DNA of 64,000 nt from Sphingopyxis sp. H115 (GCF_001468465.1 NZ_LNSA01000006.1:1-64000), one strand, 5' to 3'; positions 43,382 through 53,483 are shown, counted from the first letter of the stretch. Translations and numbers: made by a program. The notes: generated from the sequence alone by a model not told the origin.

Positions 43382-46111
43382 ATGAACCATCATGCCTATC
43401 GTGCCGCCTGCCTGCTGCGCTCGGGTGCCGCCGGCCTGTCGCTTGTCGCCGCGCTTGCTGCGGCACCGGCCATGGCGCAGGATGCCGCCGGCGCCGAAAG
43501 CGACGACAGCACCATCATCGTTACCGCGACGCGCCGCAGCGAGGCGCTGTCCGACGTGCCGATCGCCGTGTCGGCGGTTACCGGCGAGACGCTCGAAAAA
43601 AGCGGCGCGACCGACGTGCGCGCGCTCGGGCAGGTTGCGCCGTCGCTGCTCGTCTCGGGTGCGACAAGCGAGGTCAATTTCACCGCGCGCATCCGCGGCA
43701 TCGGCACGGTCGGCGAAAACCCCGGCCTCGAAAGCTCGGTCGGGCTGTTCATCGACGGCGTCTATCGCAGCCGCACGGGCGTCGGCCTGTCCGAACTTGG
43801 AGATATCGAACGGGTTGAAGTGCTGCGCGGCCCGCAGGGCACGCTGTTCGGTCGCAATTCGACCGCGGGCCTGATCAACATCGTCACCAAAGGTCCCGAC
43901 CTGTCGGCGTTCAGCGCCAAGGGATCGCTGTCCTACGGCAATTATGATTATTGGCGCGTCGACGGCATGGTCAACGCCCCGCTAGGCGACAGGGCCGCAG
44001 TGCGGATCGACGGCGTGTGGCAGCAACGCGACGGCTTCATCCGGAACGTCACCCCGGGCGAGCGCGATATCAACGACCGCGATCGCTGGCTGGTCAAGGG
44101 CCAGCTGCTGCTCGAACCGACCGAAAATATCACGTTGCGGCTGATCGCCGACTATAGCGAGCGCAAGGAAAATTGTTGCGGCGGGGTGTTGTTGGGGCCC
44201 GTTCGAAACCTGACCCGCGGCCCCGACGGTTTTCCGGTTACCTCACCCAATACGCTGCTCCCGCTGCTGCAACTACTCGGCGCCAATCACCAGGTCCCGC
44301 CGCAGGGAAAGAGCTTCATCCGTCAGCAGGTGACCACCCCCGGGGTCGACTACCGGTCGGATACCAAGGATTGGGGCGTGTCGGGCGAGCTTGGCTGGGA
44401 TCTCGGCGGCGCGACGCTGACTTCGATCACCGCCTATCGCGACTATCAGAATGCGCAGGGGCAGGACGCCGATTTCAGCGCGCTCGATATCTTGCGCCGC
44501 ACCGACCTCGATCGCCGATTCCGCCTGTTCACGCAGGAACTGCGGCTGCAGGGCGAAGCCTTTGACGGGCGGCTCGACTGGCTCGTCGGCGGCTATTACG
44601 CGAACGAGAAACTCGATGTCGACGACGACATCAAATATGGCGCCGATTACCAGCGCTATGCCAATTGTCTGGCGGCGGCGACGCTTGCACCGGCGCTGCT
44701 GAACCCCGCGTCGGCGACCTGTTCGAACCTGCCCGCAGCGAGCTTCCCCGGTTTCCAGGGGATCGCCGCGCTGCTCGGCGCCACGCCACTCAATGGCACC
44801 GGCAACAACGGATCGACCTTTGCGCAGCGCAGCAACAACTATGCCGTGTTCACCCACAACAGCTTCGACATCGTCGAGGATGTGCTGACCTTCACCATCG
44901 GCGCGCGCTATACGCATGAAAAGAAAACGCTGGCTGGCGACGCCAATTTCACCAACACGCTGTGCCCGGCGATCGTCAATTCGTCCTTGCAGGCGCTCGC
45001 CAGCCTCGCGTGCGTGATCAATGGCACCGCGCCCGACATTGTGCGCGGCGCGCCGGGCACGAAATTCAGCGAAGGCCAATGGACGGGCACCGCGGTGCTG
45101 AGCTGGAAACCCGACCCGGCGTGGCTGATCTATGGATCGGCGTCGAAGGGCTATAAGGCTGGAGGCTTCAACCTCGACTATTCGGCACTCGACCGGCCGT
45201 GCAGCACGACCGCCGGGTCCGACGCGCAGGATGCCGCCTGTGTCGCAGCCCTGGCCCGGCCCGCGAACACACCGGGCAATGGACGCCCCGAGGCGAGCGA
45301 CCTGCAGTTCGCGAGCGAAAAGGTCGATGCCTATGAATTCGGTGTCAAATGGGACGGCCCCGGGGTCGACATCAACCTCGCCGCCTTCTGGCAGGAATAT
45401 AGCAATTACCAGCTCAACACCTTCAACGGCATCAATTTCGAGGTGACGAATATCCAGGCGTGCAAGGACGATCTGGGGACCGGGCCGATCGACAATAGCG
45501 CCGCGACCGGCGCCTGTCCGTCCGACAGGCTGAAGCCCGGCGTTGTCGCCAAGGGGTTCGAGATCGAGACCTTCATCCGTCCCGCGCGTTACCTGTCGGT
45601 CAATATGGGGCTGACATATGTCGATACGCTCTATCGCCGCAACCTGGTCGGCACCGGCGGGCGGCCGCTGTCGCCGGTGCTGTTCCAGCTTCCCGGCCGC
45701 GGCGTGTCGAATGCCGCCAAATATGTCGCGACGGCAGGGGTCAGCTGGACCCCGCCGATCGGATCGTCGGGGATGAGCGCACTCGTCTATCTCGACACGC
45801 GCCTGCAGAGCGACACCAACACCGGATCGAACCTCGATGTCGAAAAGATCCAGGACGGTTTTGCCGTCTTCAACGGCCGCATCGGCCTTTACGGCCGCGA
45901 TCGCCGCTGGGGGATCGAGCTGTGGGGACAGAATCTTTTCAACAAGCGCTATTACCAGATCGGCGCCGACATGCCGCTGCAGGGAGCGAACAGCTTCCGG
46001 TCGGTTGCGGCCCCGGCGGCGCTGGGCTTCCCCGCGACCGCGAACAAATTGTTCGTCGGCTTCCCCGGCGAACCACGCACCTATGGCGTGACGCTGCGCG
46101 GCCAGTTCTGA
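43382..46111 (+). CDS. TonB-dependent receptor, second of a tandem pair
   Basis: A 909-residue receptor, clearly paralogous to the one just upstream. The plug shares RIRGIGTVGENPGLESSV and FIDGVYRSRTGVG, and the end shares YGVTLRGQF. The signal peptide ends AAPAMAQ, followed by TIIVTATRR. The plug motif is the canonical TLFGRNSTAG. The CC pair (ENCCGGVLLG) and the QACKDD/TGACPSD Cys pair are conserved with its neighbour, which suggests two disulfides in extracellular loops. GAGGAGG precedes the start at 43382. It has its own terminator, so the two copies may be regulated separately and bind related ligands. Confidence 0.92.
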   Translation: MNHHAYRAACLLRSGAAGLSLVAALAAAPAMAQDAAGAESDDSTIIVTATRRSEALSDVPIAVSAVTGETLEKSGATDVRALGQVAPSLLVSGATSEVNFTARIRGIGTVGENPGLESSVGLFIDGVYRSRTGVGLSELGDIERVEVLRGPQGTLFGRNSTAGLINIVTKGPDLSAFSAKGSLSYGNYDYWRVDGMVNAPLGDRAAVRIDGVWQQRDGFIRNVTPGERDINDRDRWLVKGQLLLEPTENITLRLIADYSERKENCCGGVLLGPVRNLTRGPDGFPVTSPNTLLPLLQLLGANHQVPPQGKSFIRQQVTTPGVDYRSDTKDWGVSGELGWDLGGATLTSITAYRDYQNAQGQDADFSALDILRRTDLDRRFRLFTQELRLQGEAFDGRLDWLVGGYYANEKLDVDDDIKYGADYQRYANCLAAATLAPALLNPASATCSNLPAASFPGFQGIAALLGATPLNGTGNNGSTFAQRSNNYAVFTHNSFDIVEDVLTFTIGARYTHEKKTLAGDANFTNTLCPAIVNSSLQALASLACVINGTAPDIVRGAPGTKFSEGQWTGTAVLSWKPDPAWLIYGSASKGYKAGGFNLDYSALDRPCSTTAGSDAQDAACVAALARPANTPGNGRPEASDLQFASEKVDAYEFGVKWDGPGVDINLAAFWQEYSNYQLNTFNGINFEVTNIQACKDDLGTGPIDNSAATGACPSDRLKPGVVAKGFEIETFIRPARYLSVNMGLTYVDTLYRRNLVGTGGRPLSPVLFQLPGRGVSNAAKYVATAGVSWTPPIGSSGMSALVYLDTRLQSDTNTGSNLDVEKIQDGFAVFNGRIGLYGRDRRWGIELWGQNLFNKRYYQIGADMPLQGANSFRSVAAPAALGFPATANKLFVGFPGEPRTYGVTLRGQF

Positions 46112-46149
46112 TCGACCTCTCCCCCTCCTCCTTGCGGGAGGGGAACCGG

Positions 46150-46186
46150 GGCCTGCCGCGACCGGGCACTGTCGCGGCAGGCCTTT
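46150..46186 (+). terminator. Intrinsic terminator after second tandem TonB receptor
   Basis: A 12-base-pair stem (GCCTGCCGCGAC / GTCGCGGCAGGC) with an eight-base loop is followed by CTTTCG. It ends the receptor transcript before the convergent holA operon. Confidence 0.85.
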
Positions 46187-46252
46187 CGGGTTGGGGCTGA
46201 TGCGACGGGATGGCGGTTTCGGTTACCAGCCATTCGTGGGTCGAAACCGACC

Positions 46253-47284
46253 TTATCGCGCCCGTGCAGCCTGGTGCGCTATGTCGGTCATCAGCTTGCG
46301 GAACAGCACGGCGCCCGCAGTGCCCGATGCCTTGAGCGCGCGTTCGCAATCGAGAAGCCGGCTCATCAATCGCGCGATGCGCAGCGAATCCCAGATGTGC
46401 AGCTGCGCGGTCACCGCATCGCGCTCTTTCCAGAAAATGCCGCTCGTCCGCGCCGACACGACCGTCGCGGGGTGTGCGCCGGCGTCGACTTCGGCGCGCA
46501 GGCGCGCGAGCGCGGTCGCGCGGATCGCCAGCGCGCGGATGATGCGGATTTCGGCGACGCCGACCGCCGCGGCGGTGGACAACATCGCGGGAAGCTCGCG
46601 CACCTTGCCGCCCAACGCGACATTGATGCATTCGCTGACATCCTCTTCGTGCGTCGCGGCGCCCAGCGCGGCAATATCGGCCGCCGTCACCTGGCGCTGG
46701 CGGTCGGGTGCGGCATCCAGATAAAGCGCAATCTTCTCGATCTCGCGGCGCATCAGCGCCTGGTCGCCCGAAACAAGATCGACGAGCAGTTGCGCCTCGG
46801 CATGGGCGATACGCAGCCCCTGATCCTGACCCGCCGCCATCGCGATGCCGACCAGCGCGCGCCGGTCGGGCTGGTAGCAGATTGCGGCAACGGCATGGTC
46901 CGACGCTTCGACCATCTTGACCAGTTTCGACTTGGCGGTGACCGACGTGCCGGTCGCGATTACAGGGTTGATCGCGGTTTCGGCGGCGAGCAGCGCTTCG
47001 ACCGCGGCAAGGCTGTCGTCGCCGCTGCCCGCGAGTTCGAGCCGGATGACGCGCGCGGACGAGAAAAGCGACATCGAGGCGGCTTCGGCCGCGAGCAGCG
47101 ACGGATCCTGCGACAGTTGCGCCCCCGTTAGACCGACGCGTTCGGCGTCCCGCCCCGCCAGCGCGATCAGATGGCTCGCGACGGCTTCCATCGTCGCCTC
47201 GTCGGGGCCGGTGAGCAACGCGAAGCGGACCGCGGGATCAAGCCGCGACTGGCGTTCGAAGTCGGCGGGTTTGACCGTTTTCAT
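46253..47284 (-). CDS. holA: DNA polymerase III subunit delta
   Basis: A 343-residue HolA, the clamp-loader delta subunit that opens the sliding clamp. The family pattern is seen in FALLTGPDEATMEAVASHL (N-terminal), MSLFSSARVIRLE and the C-terminal helical collar region (ALAIRATALARLR). The length is normal. It is the last gene of the leuS-DUF3576-lptE-holA group, starting five bases after lptE ends, an order common in alphaproteobacteria. Confidence 0.92.
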   Translation of the reverse strand: MKTVKPADFERQSRLDPAVRFALLTGPDEATMEAVASHLIALAGRDAERVGLTGAQLSQDPSLLAAEAASMSLFSSARVIRLELAGSGDDSLAAVEALLAAETAINPVIATGTSVTAKSKLVKMVEASDHAVAAICYQPDRRALVGIAMAAGQDQGLRIAHAEAQLLVDLVSGDQALMRREIEKIALYLDAAPDRQRQVTAADIAALGAATHEEDVSECINVALGGKVRELPAMLSTAAAVGVAEIRIIRALAIRATALARLRAEVDAGAHPATVVSARTSGIFWKERDAVTAQLHIWDSLRIARLMSRLLDCERALKASGTAGAVLFRKLMTDIAHQAARAR

Positions 47285-47289
47285 ACCCG

Positions 47290-47835
47290 CTAGGGGTTCG
47301 AGGCGGGCGCCGGGATCGCCTGTTCCTTGCCGCCACCACGGTTCGCAAAGACGGCAAGCCGCGTCACGATCTGGTCGGCGACCGCCGAGGCGAGACGTTC
47401 GAGCGCCGAGGATTCAGCGGCAATCGTGGCATATTCGCTGCCGACCACGTCGATACCGGCGTCCGAGAAGGCCGTCGCATCGAGCACGACTTGGCCCGAT
47501 GCTGAATCGACGAGCTGGTAGCGCGCGCGCAAAGTCCGCCGCTCGCGTGTCACCGCATCGTCGGCGCGGACGCCGAAGCCGGTAATCGAATCCTCGAGCC
47601 GGACATCGAGCCGCAGCCGCTTGCCCGCACCATGCCCGCCCTGCGCCGCCTCGAGCCGGTCGCGCAGCGCGTTGCGCACAAGCCAGCCCGAATGCCCTTC
47701 GATCGGCGCGACGTCGACGTCGGCAAGCACCGTCGCGACCGGCCCCTTGCTGCCATTGGCGTACAAGGGGCGCAGCCCGCAACCGCCGAGCATCAGCGAA
47801 GCGGCGACGAGCGAGGAGACGAGGAGGCTGCGCAT
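47290..47835 (-). CDS. lptE: LPS-assembly lipoprotein LptE
   Basis: A 181-residue lipoprotein with lipobox LMLGGC (Cys19) followed by GLRPLYA, the typical LptE start. It partners LptD in the outer membrane to place lipopolysaccharide in the outer leaflet. The ATG at 47835 is used; a TTG three codons upstream is possible. The Shine-Dalgarno sequence is poor. The gene lies between leuS/DUF3576 and holA, the normal context. A family A inverted repeat lies in the gap to leuS. Confidence 0.88.
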   Translation of the reverse strand: MRSLLVSSLVAASLMLGGCGLRPLYANGSKGPVATVLADVDVAPIEGHSGWLVRNALRDRLEAAQGGHGAGKRLRLDVRLEDSITGFGVRADDAVTRERRTLRARYQLVDSASGQVVLDATAFSDAGIDVVGSEYATIAAESSALERLASAVADQIVTRLAVFANRGGGKEQAIPAPASNP

Positions 47836-47862
47836 CTTAAACAATATTGACCCTTATCGCGT

Positions 47863-47938
47863 CCGTGTCGAGCGAAGTCGAGACATCCCGACGGTACGAA
47901 CGAACGATGGGCATCTCGACTTCGCTCGACGCGAACGG
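47863..47938. repeat. Interspersed inverted repeat, family A, copy 3
   Basis: Arms at about 47863-47889 and 47909-47938 carry the TCGAGCGAAGTCGAGA core and its complement, as in copies 1 and 2. It lies in the gap between leuS and lptE and so interrupts an otherwise conserved operon. Confidence 0.82.
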
Positions 47939-47953
47939 AAATGGGGATGCCAT

Positions 47954-50503
47954 TTACGGAACGATATTCACCAAACGGTCGGGTACCACAATCACCTTCT
48001 TGGGCGTCGCGCCCGCGAGCAGCTCGACGATGCGTGGGCGCGCGAGCGCGGCGGCTTCGGTCGAAGCCTTATCGAGACCCTTGGCGATCGTCATCGTGTC
48101 GCGCAGCTTGCCCGCCATCTGGATCGCGATTGTCACCTCGTCATCGACGAGCAGTGCCGGATCGGCGGCAGGCCATGCGGCGTCGGCGACCATCGGCGTC
48201 GTGCGCTGGCTTTCGGGCAGCGCAGCCCACGCCTCTTCGGCGAGGTGCGGCAACATCGGCGCGACGAGCAGGATCAAAGTGCGGCATGCCTCGGCGCGCG
48301 TCGCCGATGGCTTCGCCTTTTCGATCTCGTTGGCGAGCGCGTGGATCTTGGCGACCGCCTTGTTGAAGCCGAGCGCCTCGATATCGGCGGCGACGCCGGC
48401 GATCGCCTGATGGAGCTTGCGCGCGAGGGCCTTGTCCTCGCTGCCGTCACCGATATTTTCGGTATCGCCGAACAGGCGCCACAGCCGCTGGACGAAGCGC
48501 CACGCGCCCTCGATGCCCGCCTCGCTCCATGGCAGGTCGCGCTCGGGGGGGCTGTCGGACAGCATGAACCATCGCGCGGCGTCGGCGCCATATTGATCGA
48601 GGATGGCGTCGGGATCGACGACATTCTTCTTCGACTTCGACATCTTGATCACGCGGCCGATTTCGACCGGCGCGCCGTCGGCAGCGAGGGTCGCGCCATC
48701 GGCGCTGCGCTCTATCTCGTCGGGCGTGAAAAAGACCGGCGGCTGGCCTTCTCCCTGCGCGCGGCTGTAGGTTTCGTGCGTCACCATGCCCTGCGTGAAC
48801 AGGCTGGCGAAGGGCTCTTCGATGTCGATCATCCCGAGCTTGTTGAGCGCGCGCGTCCAGAAGCGCGCGTAGAGCAGGTGGAGGATCGCATGTTCGATGC
48901 CGCCGATATATTGATCGACGGGCAGCCAGCGGCGGATGACTTCGGCGTCGAACGGCTTGTCCGCCGGCGCCGAGGCGAAGCGCAGGAAATACCAAGACGA
49001 ATCGACGAAAGTATCGAGCGTGTCGGTCTCGCGTACCGCGTCGCCGCCGCACGACGGGCAGGCGACATGCTTCCACGTCGGATGGCGGTCCAAGGGATTG
49101 CCGGGGACCGAGAAATCGGCGTCCTCGGGCAGCACGACGGGAAGCTGGCTCTTCGGCACCGGTACCATTCCGCACGCCGCGCAATGGATGAACGGGATCG
49201 GGGTGCCCCAATAGCGCTGCCGCGAGACGCCCCAGTCGCGCAGGCGCCACACGGTCGTGCCCTTGCCCCAGCCCTCATGCTCTGCGCGCGCGATCACCGC
49301 GGCCTTCGCTTCGTCGATGGTCATGCCGTCGAGGAAATGGCTGTTCACCAGCTTGCCGGGCCCTGTGTAGGCCTCGGTGCCGGTGAAGTGTTGCGCGATT
49401 TCGTCGCCGTCGGCGATCACACGGTGGACGGGCAGCTCATATTTATGCGCGAAGTCGAGGTCGCGCTGGTCGTGCGCCGGGCAGCCGAAGATCGCGCCGG
49501 TGCCATAATCCATTAGCACATAATTCACGACCCAGACGGGCAAGTGCCAGTTGGGATCGAGCGGATGTTCGACCGACAGGCCGGTGTCGAAGCCCAGCTT
49601 CTCGGCCGTGTCGATCTGCTCGGCGGCGGTGCCCTGGCGGCGGCATTCCTCGATGAAAGCGGCAAGGCGCGGCGCGTCCTTTGCCAATTTCTCGGCGAGC
49701 GGGTGATCGGGCGAGATCGCCGCGAAGCTCGCGCCGTAAAGCGTGTCGGGACGGGTCGTAAAGACGTCGAACCCCGGCGCGCCGCCAGCCATCTTGAAGC
49801 TGAACTCGAGCCCCTGCGACTTGCCGATCCAGTTTTCCTGCATCAACCGCACCTTGTCGGGCCATTTGTCGAGGCTGTCCAAACCGTCGAGCAGTTCGTC
49901 GGCGAAGTCGGTGATCTTCAGGAACCACTGCGACAGTTTCTTCTTCTCGACCAGCGCGCCCGAACGCCAGCCGCGGCCGTCGATCACCTGCTCGTTCGCG
50001 AGCACGGTCATGTCGACGGGGTCCCAGTTGACGTAGCTTTCCTTGCGCGTGACGAGGCCATGCGCGAACAGGTCGAGGAACAGCGCCTGTTCCTGCCCGT
50101 AATAATCGGGCTCGCACGTCGCGAGCTCGCGGCTCCAGTCGATCGCGAGGCCCAGGCGCTTCAATTGCGCGCGCATCGCGGCGATATTGTCGCGCGTCCA
50201 GCCGCCGGGGTGGACACCCTTTTCCATCGCGGCATTTTCGGCGGGCATGCCGAAGGCGTCCCAGCCCATTGGGTGCAGCACGTCGTGCCCCGTCATCCGC
50301 TTGAACCGCGCCAGCACGTCGCCCATCGCATAATTGCGGACATGGCCCATGTGGATGCGCCCCGACGGATAGGGGAACATTTCGAGGATATAGGCCTTGG
50401 GACGATCCTCGTTATCGGTCGTGGCAAAGCTGTTCGCCGCCTCCCACGCCTTTTGCCAGCGGGCGTCGGCGGCGAGGGCGCCAAAGCGCGGTTCGCGGGT
50501 CAT
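47954..50503 (-). CDS. leuS: Leucyl-tRNA synthetase
   Basis: An 849-residue class I aminoacyl-tRNA synthetase. The HIGH motif is HMGH (51-54) in [15 protein letters not shown], and KMSKSKKN is near residues 615-622. The large CP1 editing domain is present with the conserved [11 protein letters not shown] zinc-binding CAAC ... CPSC pair is in the mid part. The length and order of domains are normal. It is followed by lptE and holA and preceded by a DUF3576 lipoprotein gene. Confidence 0.97.
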   Translation of the reverse strand: MTREPRFGALAADARWQKAWEAANSFATTDNEDRPKAYILEMFPYPSGRIHMGHVRNYAMGDVLARFKRMTGHDVLHPMGWDAFGMPAENAAMEKGVHPGGWTRDNIAAMRAQLKRLGLAIDWSRELATCEPDYYGQEQALFLDLFAHGLVTRKESYVNWDPVDMTVLANEQVIDGRGWRSGALVEKKKLSQWFLKITDFADELLDGLDSLDKWPDKVRLMQENWIGKSQGLEFSFKMAGGAPGFDVFTTRPDTLYGASFAAISPDHPLAEKLAKDAPRLAAFIEECRRQGTAAEQIDTAEKLGFDTGLSVEHPLDPNWHLPVWVVNYVLMDYGTGAIFGCPAHDQRDLDFAHKYELPVHRVIADGDEIAQHFTGTEAYTGPGKLVNSHFLDGMTIDEAKAAVIARAEHEGWGKGTTVWRLRDWGVSRQRYWGTPIPFIHCAACGMVPVPKSQLPVVLPEDADFSVPGNPLDRHPTWKHVACPSCGGDAVRETDTLDTFVDSSWYFLRFASAPADKPFDAEVIRRWLPVDQYIGGIEHAILHLLYARFWTRALNKLGMIDIEEPFASLFTQGMVTHETYSRAQGEGQPPVFFTPDEIERSADGATLAADGAPVEIGRVIKMSKSKKNVVDPDAILDQYGADAARWFMLSDSPPERDLPWSEAGIEGAWRFVQRLWRLFGDTENIGDGSEDKALARKLHQAIAGVAADIEALGFNKAVAKIHALANEIEKAKPSATRAEACRTLILLVAPMLPHLAEEAWAALPESQRTTPMVADAAWPAADPALLVDDEVTIAIQMAGKLRDTMTIAKGLDKASTEAAALARPRIVELLAGATPKKVIVVPDRLVNIVP

Positions 50504-50556
50504 TCGTCGGTTACCCCGTTAGTCTGTCTGGGCAGGCGCGCGTCCGCGCCGCCGGA

Positions 50557-51027
50557 TTAGTCCCTGATGGCGCTGCGACGCAAGTCGCGGGCGCGGGTGA
50601 GGATGATCTCCTCGAGCTTCTGCACGGTCGCCGCCTGCACCGGCGAATCAACCCAGGCCCCACCCTGCGACACCTGGCGCGACGCCGCGACACGCAATGC
50701 ATCGGCGCGGAGATCCCGGTCGAGGATCGAAACGGTGACCTTCATCCGCTCGCCCGGGTTGCCGGGGTTCGCATACCAGTCGGTGATGACCACGCCGCCC
50801 GACGAATCGGCCTGGAGCAGCGGCATGAACGAAAGGGCATCGAGCGAAGCGCGCCACAAATAGCTGTTCACGCCGATCGTCGTTACCTGGCTTGCAGCGA
50901 GGTCGGCGCGCGGCCGCTCCTTGCCTCCGCACGCCGAGAGGCCGAGCGCCGCGACCCCGAGCAACGCGAGCGTGGCCGGCCTGCCGAACGAAGCGCCGAG
51001 CCTGGCAGGGGCGGAAAGCTGGAACAT
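50557..51027 (-). CDS. DUF3576 domain-containing lipoprotein
   Basis: A 156-residue protein with lipobox LGLSAC (Cys33), followed by the DUF3576 domain: IGVNSYLWRASLDALSFMPL and WVDSPVQAATVQKLEEIILTRARDLR. It is a conserved alphaproteobacterial outer-membrane or periplasmic lipoprotein of unknown role. It lies immediately upstream of leuS on the same strand, a conserved position. Confidence 0.9.
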   Translation of the reverse strand: MFQLSAPARLGASFGRPATLALLGVAALGLSACGGKERPRADLAASQVTTIGVNSYLWRASLDALSFMPLLQADSSGGVVITDWYANPGNPGERMKVTVSILDRDLRADALRVAASRQVSQGGAWVDSPVQAATVQKLEEIILTRARDLRRSAIRD

Positions 51028-51304
51028 GCCGATAACACCTTATCACTTGGCGACGCCCGGACGGAAACCAGGTCGCGCTTGACGGAATTGCCAGCGTCTC
51101 TATCGCCCTTGTCGCCGCCCCGCAAGCACGGCAATTTTCGCGCCGCGGCGGTTCAGATTCTGGTCAGAATCGATCCGGACTGTGTTGATCGCGCAACAAT
51201 TTCGGTGAAAAGCAGAACCCCTGCGACGAATTGACGGGATTCGCTGGAAATATTGTGGCAGGGGGCCTATCTCCTGAGTCGATTGGGGTTGGAGTCGCAG
51301 AGCA
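51028..51304. promoter_or_regulatory. 277-base divergent promoter region
   Basis: This gap separates the minus-strand DUF3576-leuS operon from the plus-strand envelope protein at 51305. It must hold two promoters. I see no repeat, operator or small ORF in it. Confidence 0.4.
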
Positions 51305-52018
51305 ATGGCGCGGAAATCGCGACATTTTTGGAAAGCAGGTCTCACCGCTTTGGCGGTGACTTCGCTTGCGCTGCCGCCAGCGCTCGCGGCAATGTCGCGT
51401 TCCGACCGTATCCGCGACACCTCGCTTTCCGAAACCTTGCTCGGCCAGTTCACGCCCGCATCGGGCGATCCGCGCCTGATCGCGCGCTATGCCAAGATAT
51501 CGGCCGAGCAACGCGGCAATTTCAGCTTCACGCCGGCGCTGACCGACGAAAGCCGCAAGAACCGTGCGATCACCGTCGTGATTCGCGCCCGCGAAGACGC
51601 CTCGGCTAGCGCGCGAACGGCAGGGCTGCCAACTGGCCGCACCGCGCCGATCGCAATCACGCCGGTCGCCTATGATCTGGGCGCGTCGGTCGGCTTCGAA
51701 AAATTCGTCACGCCGTCGCTGCCGCGCGGCACCGACCTTCGCAACCTGCCGGTCGCAAGGGCGCCCGAACAAGCAGAGAAAAAGTCGCGTTTCGCGACCC
51801 GCATGCTCAACCGGCCGAGCGACCCGAGCGGCGCGACCGATCGCGTCACCGCGCCGGGCAGCGACCAGGCCGTCGATGTCGTCAGCAGCTATCGCCTGAC
51901 CAAGAATATCGATGTGACGGCAGGCGTCCGCTACAAGAGCGACGACCGCGTCGAGCCGCTGACCGATTCGCGGCGCGACAGCCAGGCGGTCTATGTCGGG
52001 ACGGCTTTCCGCTTCTGA
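51305..52018 (+). CDS. Secreted beta-rich protein of unknown function
   Basis: A 237-residue protein with a signal peptide (about residues 1-29, ending PALAAM). The middle is polar and Ala/Arg-rich. The last ~60 residues alternate polar and hydrophobic positions and end DSQAVYVGTAFRF, an outer-membrane beta-strand with terminal Phe. The SYRLTKNIDVTAGVRYK segment also resembles a barrel strand pair. It is probably a small outer-membrane or surface protein. I do not recognise a named family. Its 3' end overlaps the end of the convergent ThiE-like gene by 28 bases. Confidence 0.75.
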   Translation: MARKSRHFWKAGLTALAVTSLALPPALAAMSRSDRIRDTSLSETLLGQFTPASGDPRLIARYAKISAEQRGNFSFTPALTDESRKNRAITVVIRAREDASASARTAGLPTGRTAPIAITPVAYDLGASVGFEKFVTPSLPRGTDLRNLPVARAPEQAEKKSRFATRMLNRPSDPSGATDRVTAPGSDQAVDVVSSYRLTKNIDVTAGVRYKSDDRVEPLTDSRRDSQAVYVGTAFRF

Positions 52019-52617
52019 CGCGTTCGGCGCTTCGCCGCTCGGTCTTCCCAGATATCGATCCCCGCCCATCCGGTCCGGCAACCACGCGCATGGCTCAACA
52101 CCCGCGCGCGCTTCGGCGTCATGCCGCCCAGCGCTACCGCCGCCGTGCCCGACAGTCGCGCGAGACGCAGCCACGTGGCATGCCCTAGCGCGGGTGCGCC
52201 GGGATGCGAGCGCGTGCGATGCAGCGGCGAGACGAACACGACGTCCGCCCCCGCCCGGCGCGCGCGGCGCGCCTCGCGTGCGCCGTGGGCGGGCATGGTA
52301 ACAAACAGGCCAAGCCCGCGCGCCTGCTTCGCGCGCGCGGCATGATGATGCCGAAGATGGACGCCGTGGGCGCCCGCCCGCCGCGCGTCGGCGGGCGGGC
52401 CGGCGAGAAGAACGACCAATCGCCGCGCCTTTGCGATGCGCATCAGCCGACGCAACAACCGCCAGCGGACGCCGCGCGCGAGGCCATCGTGGCGCAGGAC
52501 GATACCGCTCCCCGGCGGGAGTAGCGCCGCAAGCTCGGGCAAACCCGTCTTCGCCCGTTCGTCGCTGAACAGCCATTGCCGCGGTAAATCGACGGACGAG
52601 GGGTGGCGCGCGCGCAT
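51991..52617 (-). CDS. ThiE/TenI-like protein lacking catalytic residues
   Basis: A 208-residue TIM-barrel protein related to thiamine phosphate synthase: GAHGVHL, RRAGADVVFVSPLHRTRSHPG and AAVALGGMTP match the family in order. The key ligands look lost, however. The NDR loop is replaced by LAGPPADA, the GQ(E)D after GVHL reads RHHHA, and the Lys of the GPVxxTxTK loop is missing. It is therefore unlikely to make thiamine phosphate. Arg/Ala content is very high. The ATG at 52617 is used; a TTG further out would overlap the yggS start. The gene is divergent from yggS with 56 bases between. Confidence 0.75.
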   Translation of the reverse strand: MRARHPSSVDLPRQWLFSDERAKTGLPELAALLPPGSGIVLRHDGLARGVRWRLLRRLMRIAKARRLVVLLAGPPADARRAGAHGVHLRHHHAARAKQARGLGLFVTMPAHGAREARRARRAGADVVFVSPLHRTRSHPGAPALGHATWLRLARLSGTAAVALGGMTPKRARVLSHARGCRTGWAGIDIWEDRAAKRRTRQKRKAVPT

Positions 52618-52673
52618 CGCGCTTTCTATAGGCGCGTCGCAAGCGCACGCAACGCACAGGATGGAACGAGACA

Positions 52674-53363
52674 ATGAGCGAAGCAGCAGACCGGCTGGCG
52701 GATGTGCGGGCGAATATTGCCGACGCGGCGATGCGCGCGCAGCGCAAGGCGGACGATATCTGCCTGATCGCGGTATCGAAAACGCACGATGCTGACGCCA
52801 TTCGCCCGTTGATCGCCGCGGGGCAGCGGCATTTCGGCGAGAATCGGGTGCAGGAGGCCGCCGCCAAATGGCCCGAGCTGCGCGCCGAAACGCCCGGCAT
52901 CATGCTGCACCTGATCGGCCAGCTGCAGTCGAACAAGGCCGAAGAAGCGGTAACGCTGTTCGACGCTATCCACTCGGTCGACCGCTCGTCGCTCGTCCAG
53001 GCGCTCGCCAAAGCGTGCGCCAAGGCCGGCAAGCAACCGCAGCTGTTCGTACAGGTTAATATCGGCAACGAAGAGCAGAAGGGCGGTTGCGCCGTAGCCG
53101 ACCTGCCAGCGCTGCTGGCCGAAGCGAAGGCGGCAGGGCTCGCGATCGAGGGGCTGATGGCGATCCCGCCCGCGGCACAGGAACCCGCACCTTATTTTGC
53201 GCTGCTTGACGAATTGGCTGAGCGGCATGACGTGCCACTGCGCTCGATGGGCATGAGCAGCGATTACGAGACCGCGGCGACACTGGGCGCGACGCATGTG
53301 CGTGTCGGCACGGCGCTGTTCGGAACGCGGGAACCGGCGATCGCCACCGGCGGCGACCGATAG
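52674..53363 (+). CDS. yggS: YggS family pyridoxal-phosphate homeostasis protein
   Basis: A 229-residue PLP-binding TIM-barrel protein. The PLP Lys is in LIAVSKTHDA (Lys36), with HFGENRVQEA and the C-terminal SMGMSSDYETAATLGATHVRVGTALFG phosphate-binding segment. YggS proteins buffer free PLP and affect amino-acid and ketoacid metabolism; no enzyme activity is known. The full length and motifs are intact. Confidence 0.95.
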   Translation: MSEAADRLADVRANIADAAMRAQRKADDICLIAVSKTHDADAIRPLIAAGQRHFGENRVQEAAAKWPELRAETPGIMLHLIGQLQSNKAEEAVTLFDAIHSVDRSSLVQALAKACAKAGKQPQLFVQVNIGNEEQKGGCAVADLPALLAEAKAAGLAIEGLMAIPPAAQEPAPYFALLDELAERHDVPLRSMGMSSDYETAATLGATHVRVGTALFGTREPAIATGGDR

Positions 53364-53483
53364 AATATCCTTCTGCGCCAAATCGGGACAGATTTGTCAG
53401 GGTTAACGGATTCGCCCAACCGCGCCGATTTTGCTAACAAGCTGTTAACCAACCGGTTCAGGCCGGGGAACAGGGAGTTTAGC

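Noticed and set aside
18876-47938. CRISPR array from the recurring 16-base core
   Set aside because: The copies are tens of kilobases apart, inverted rather than direct, and have no spacers.
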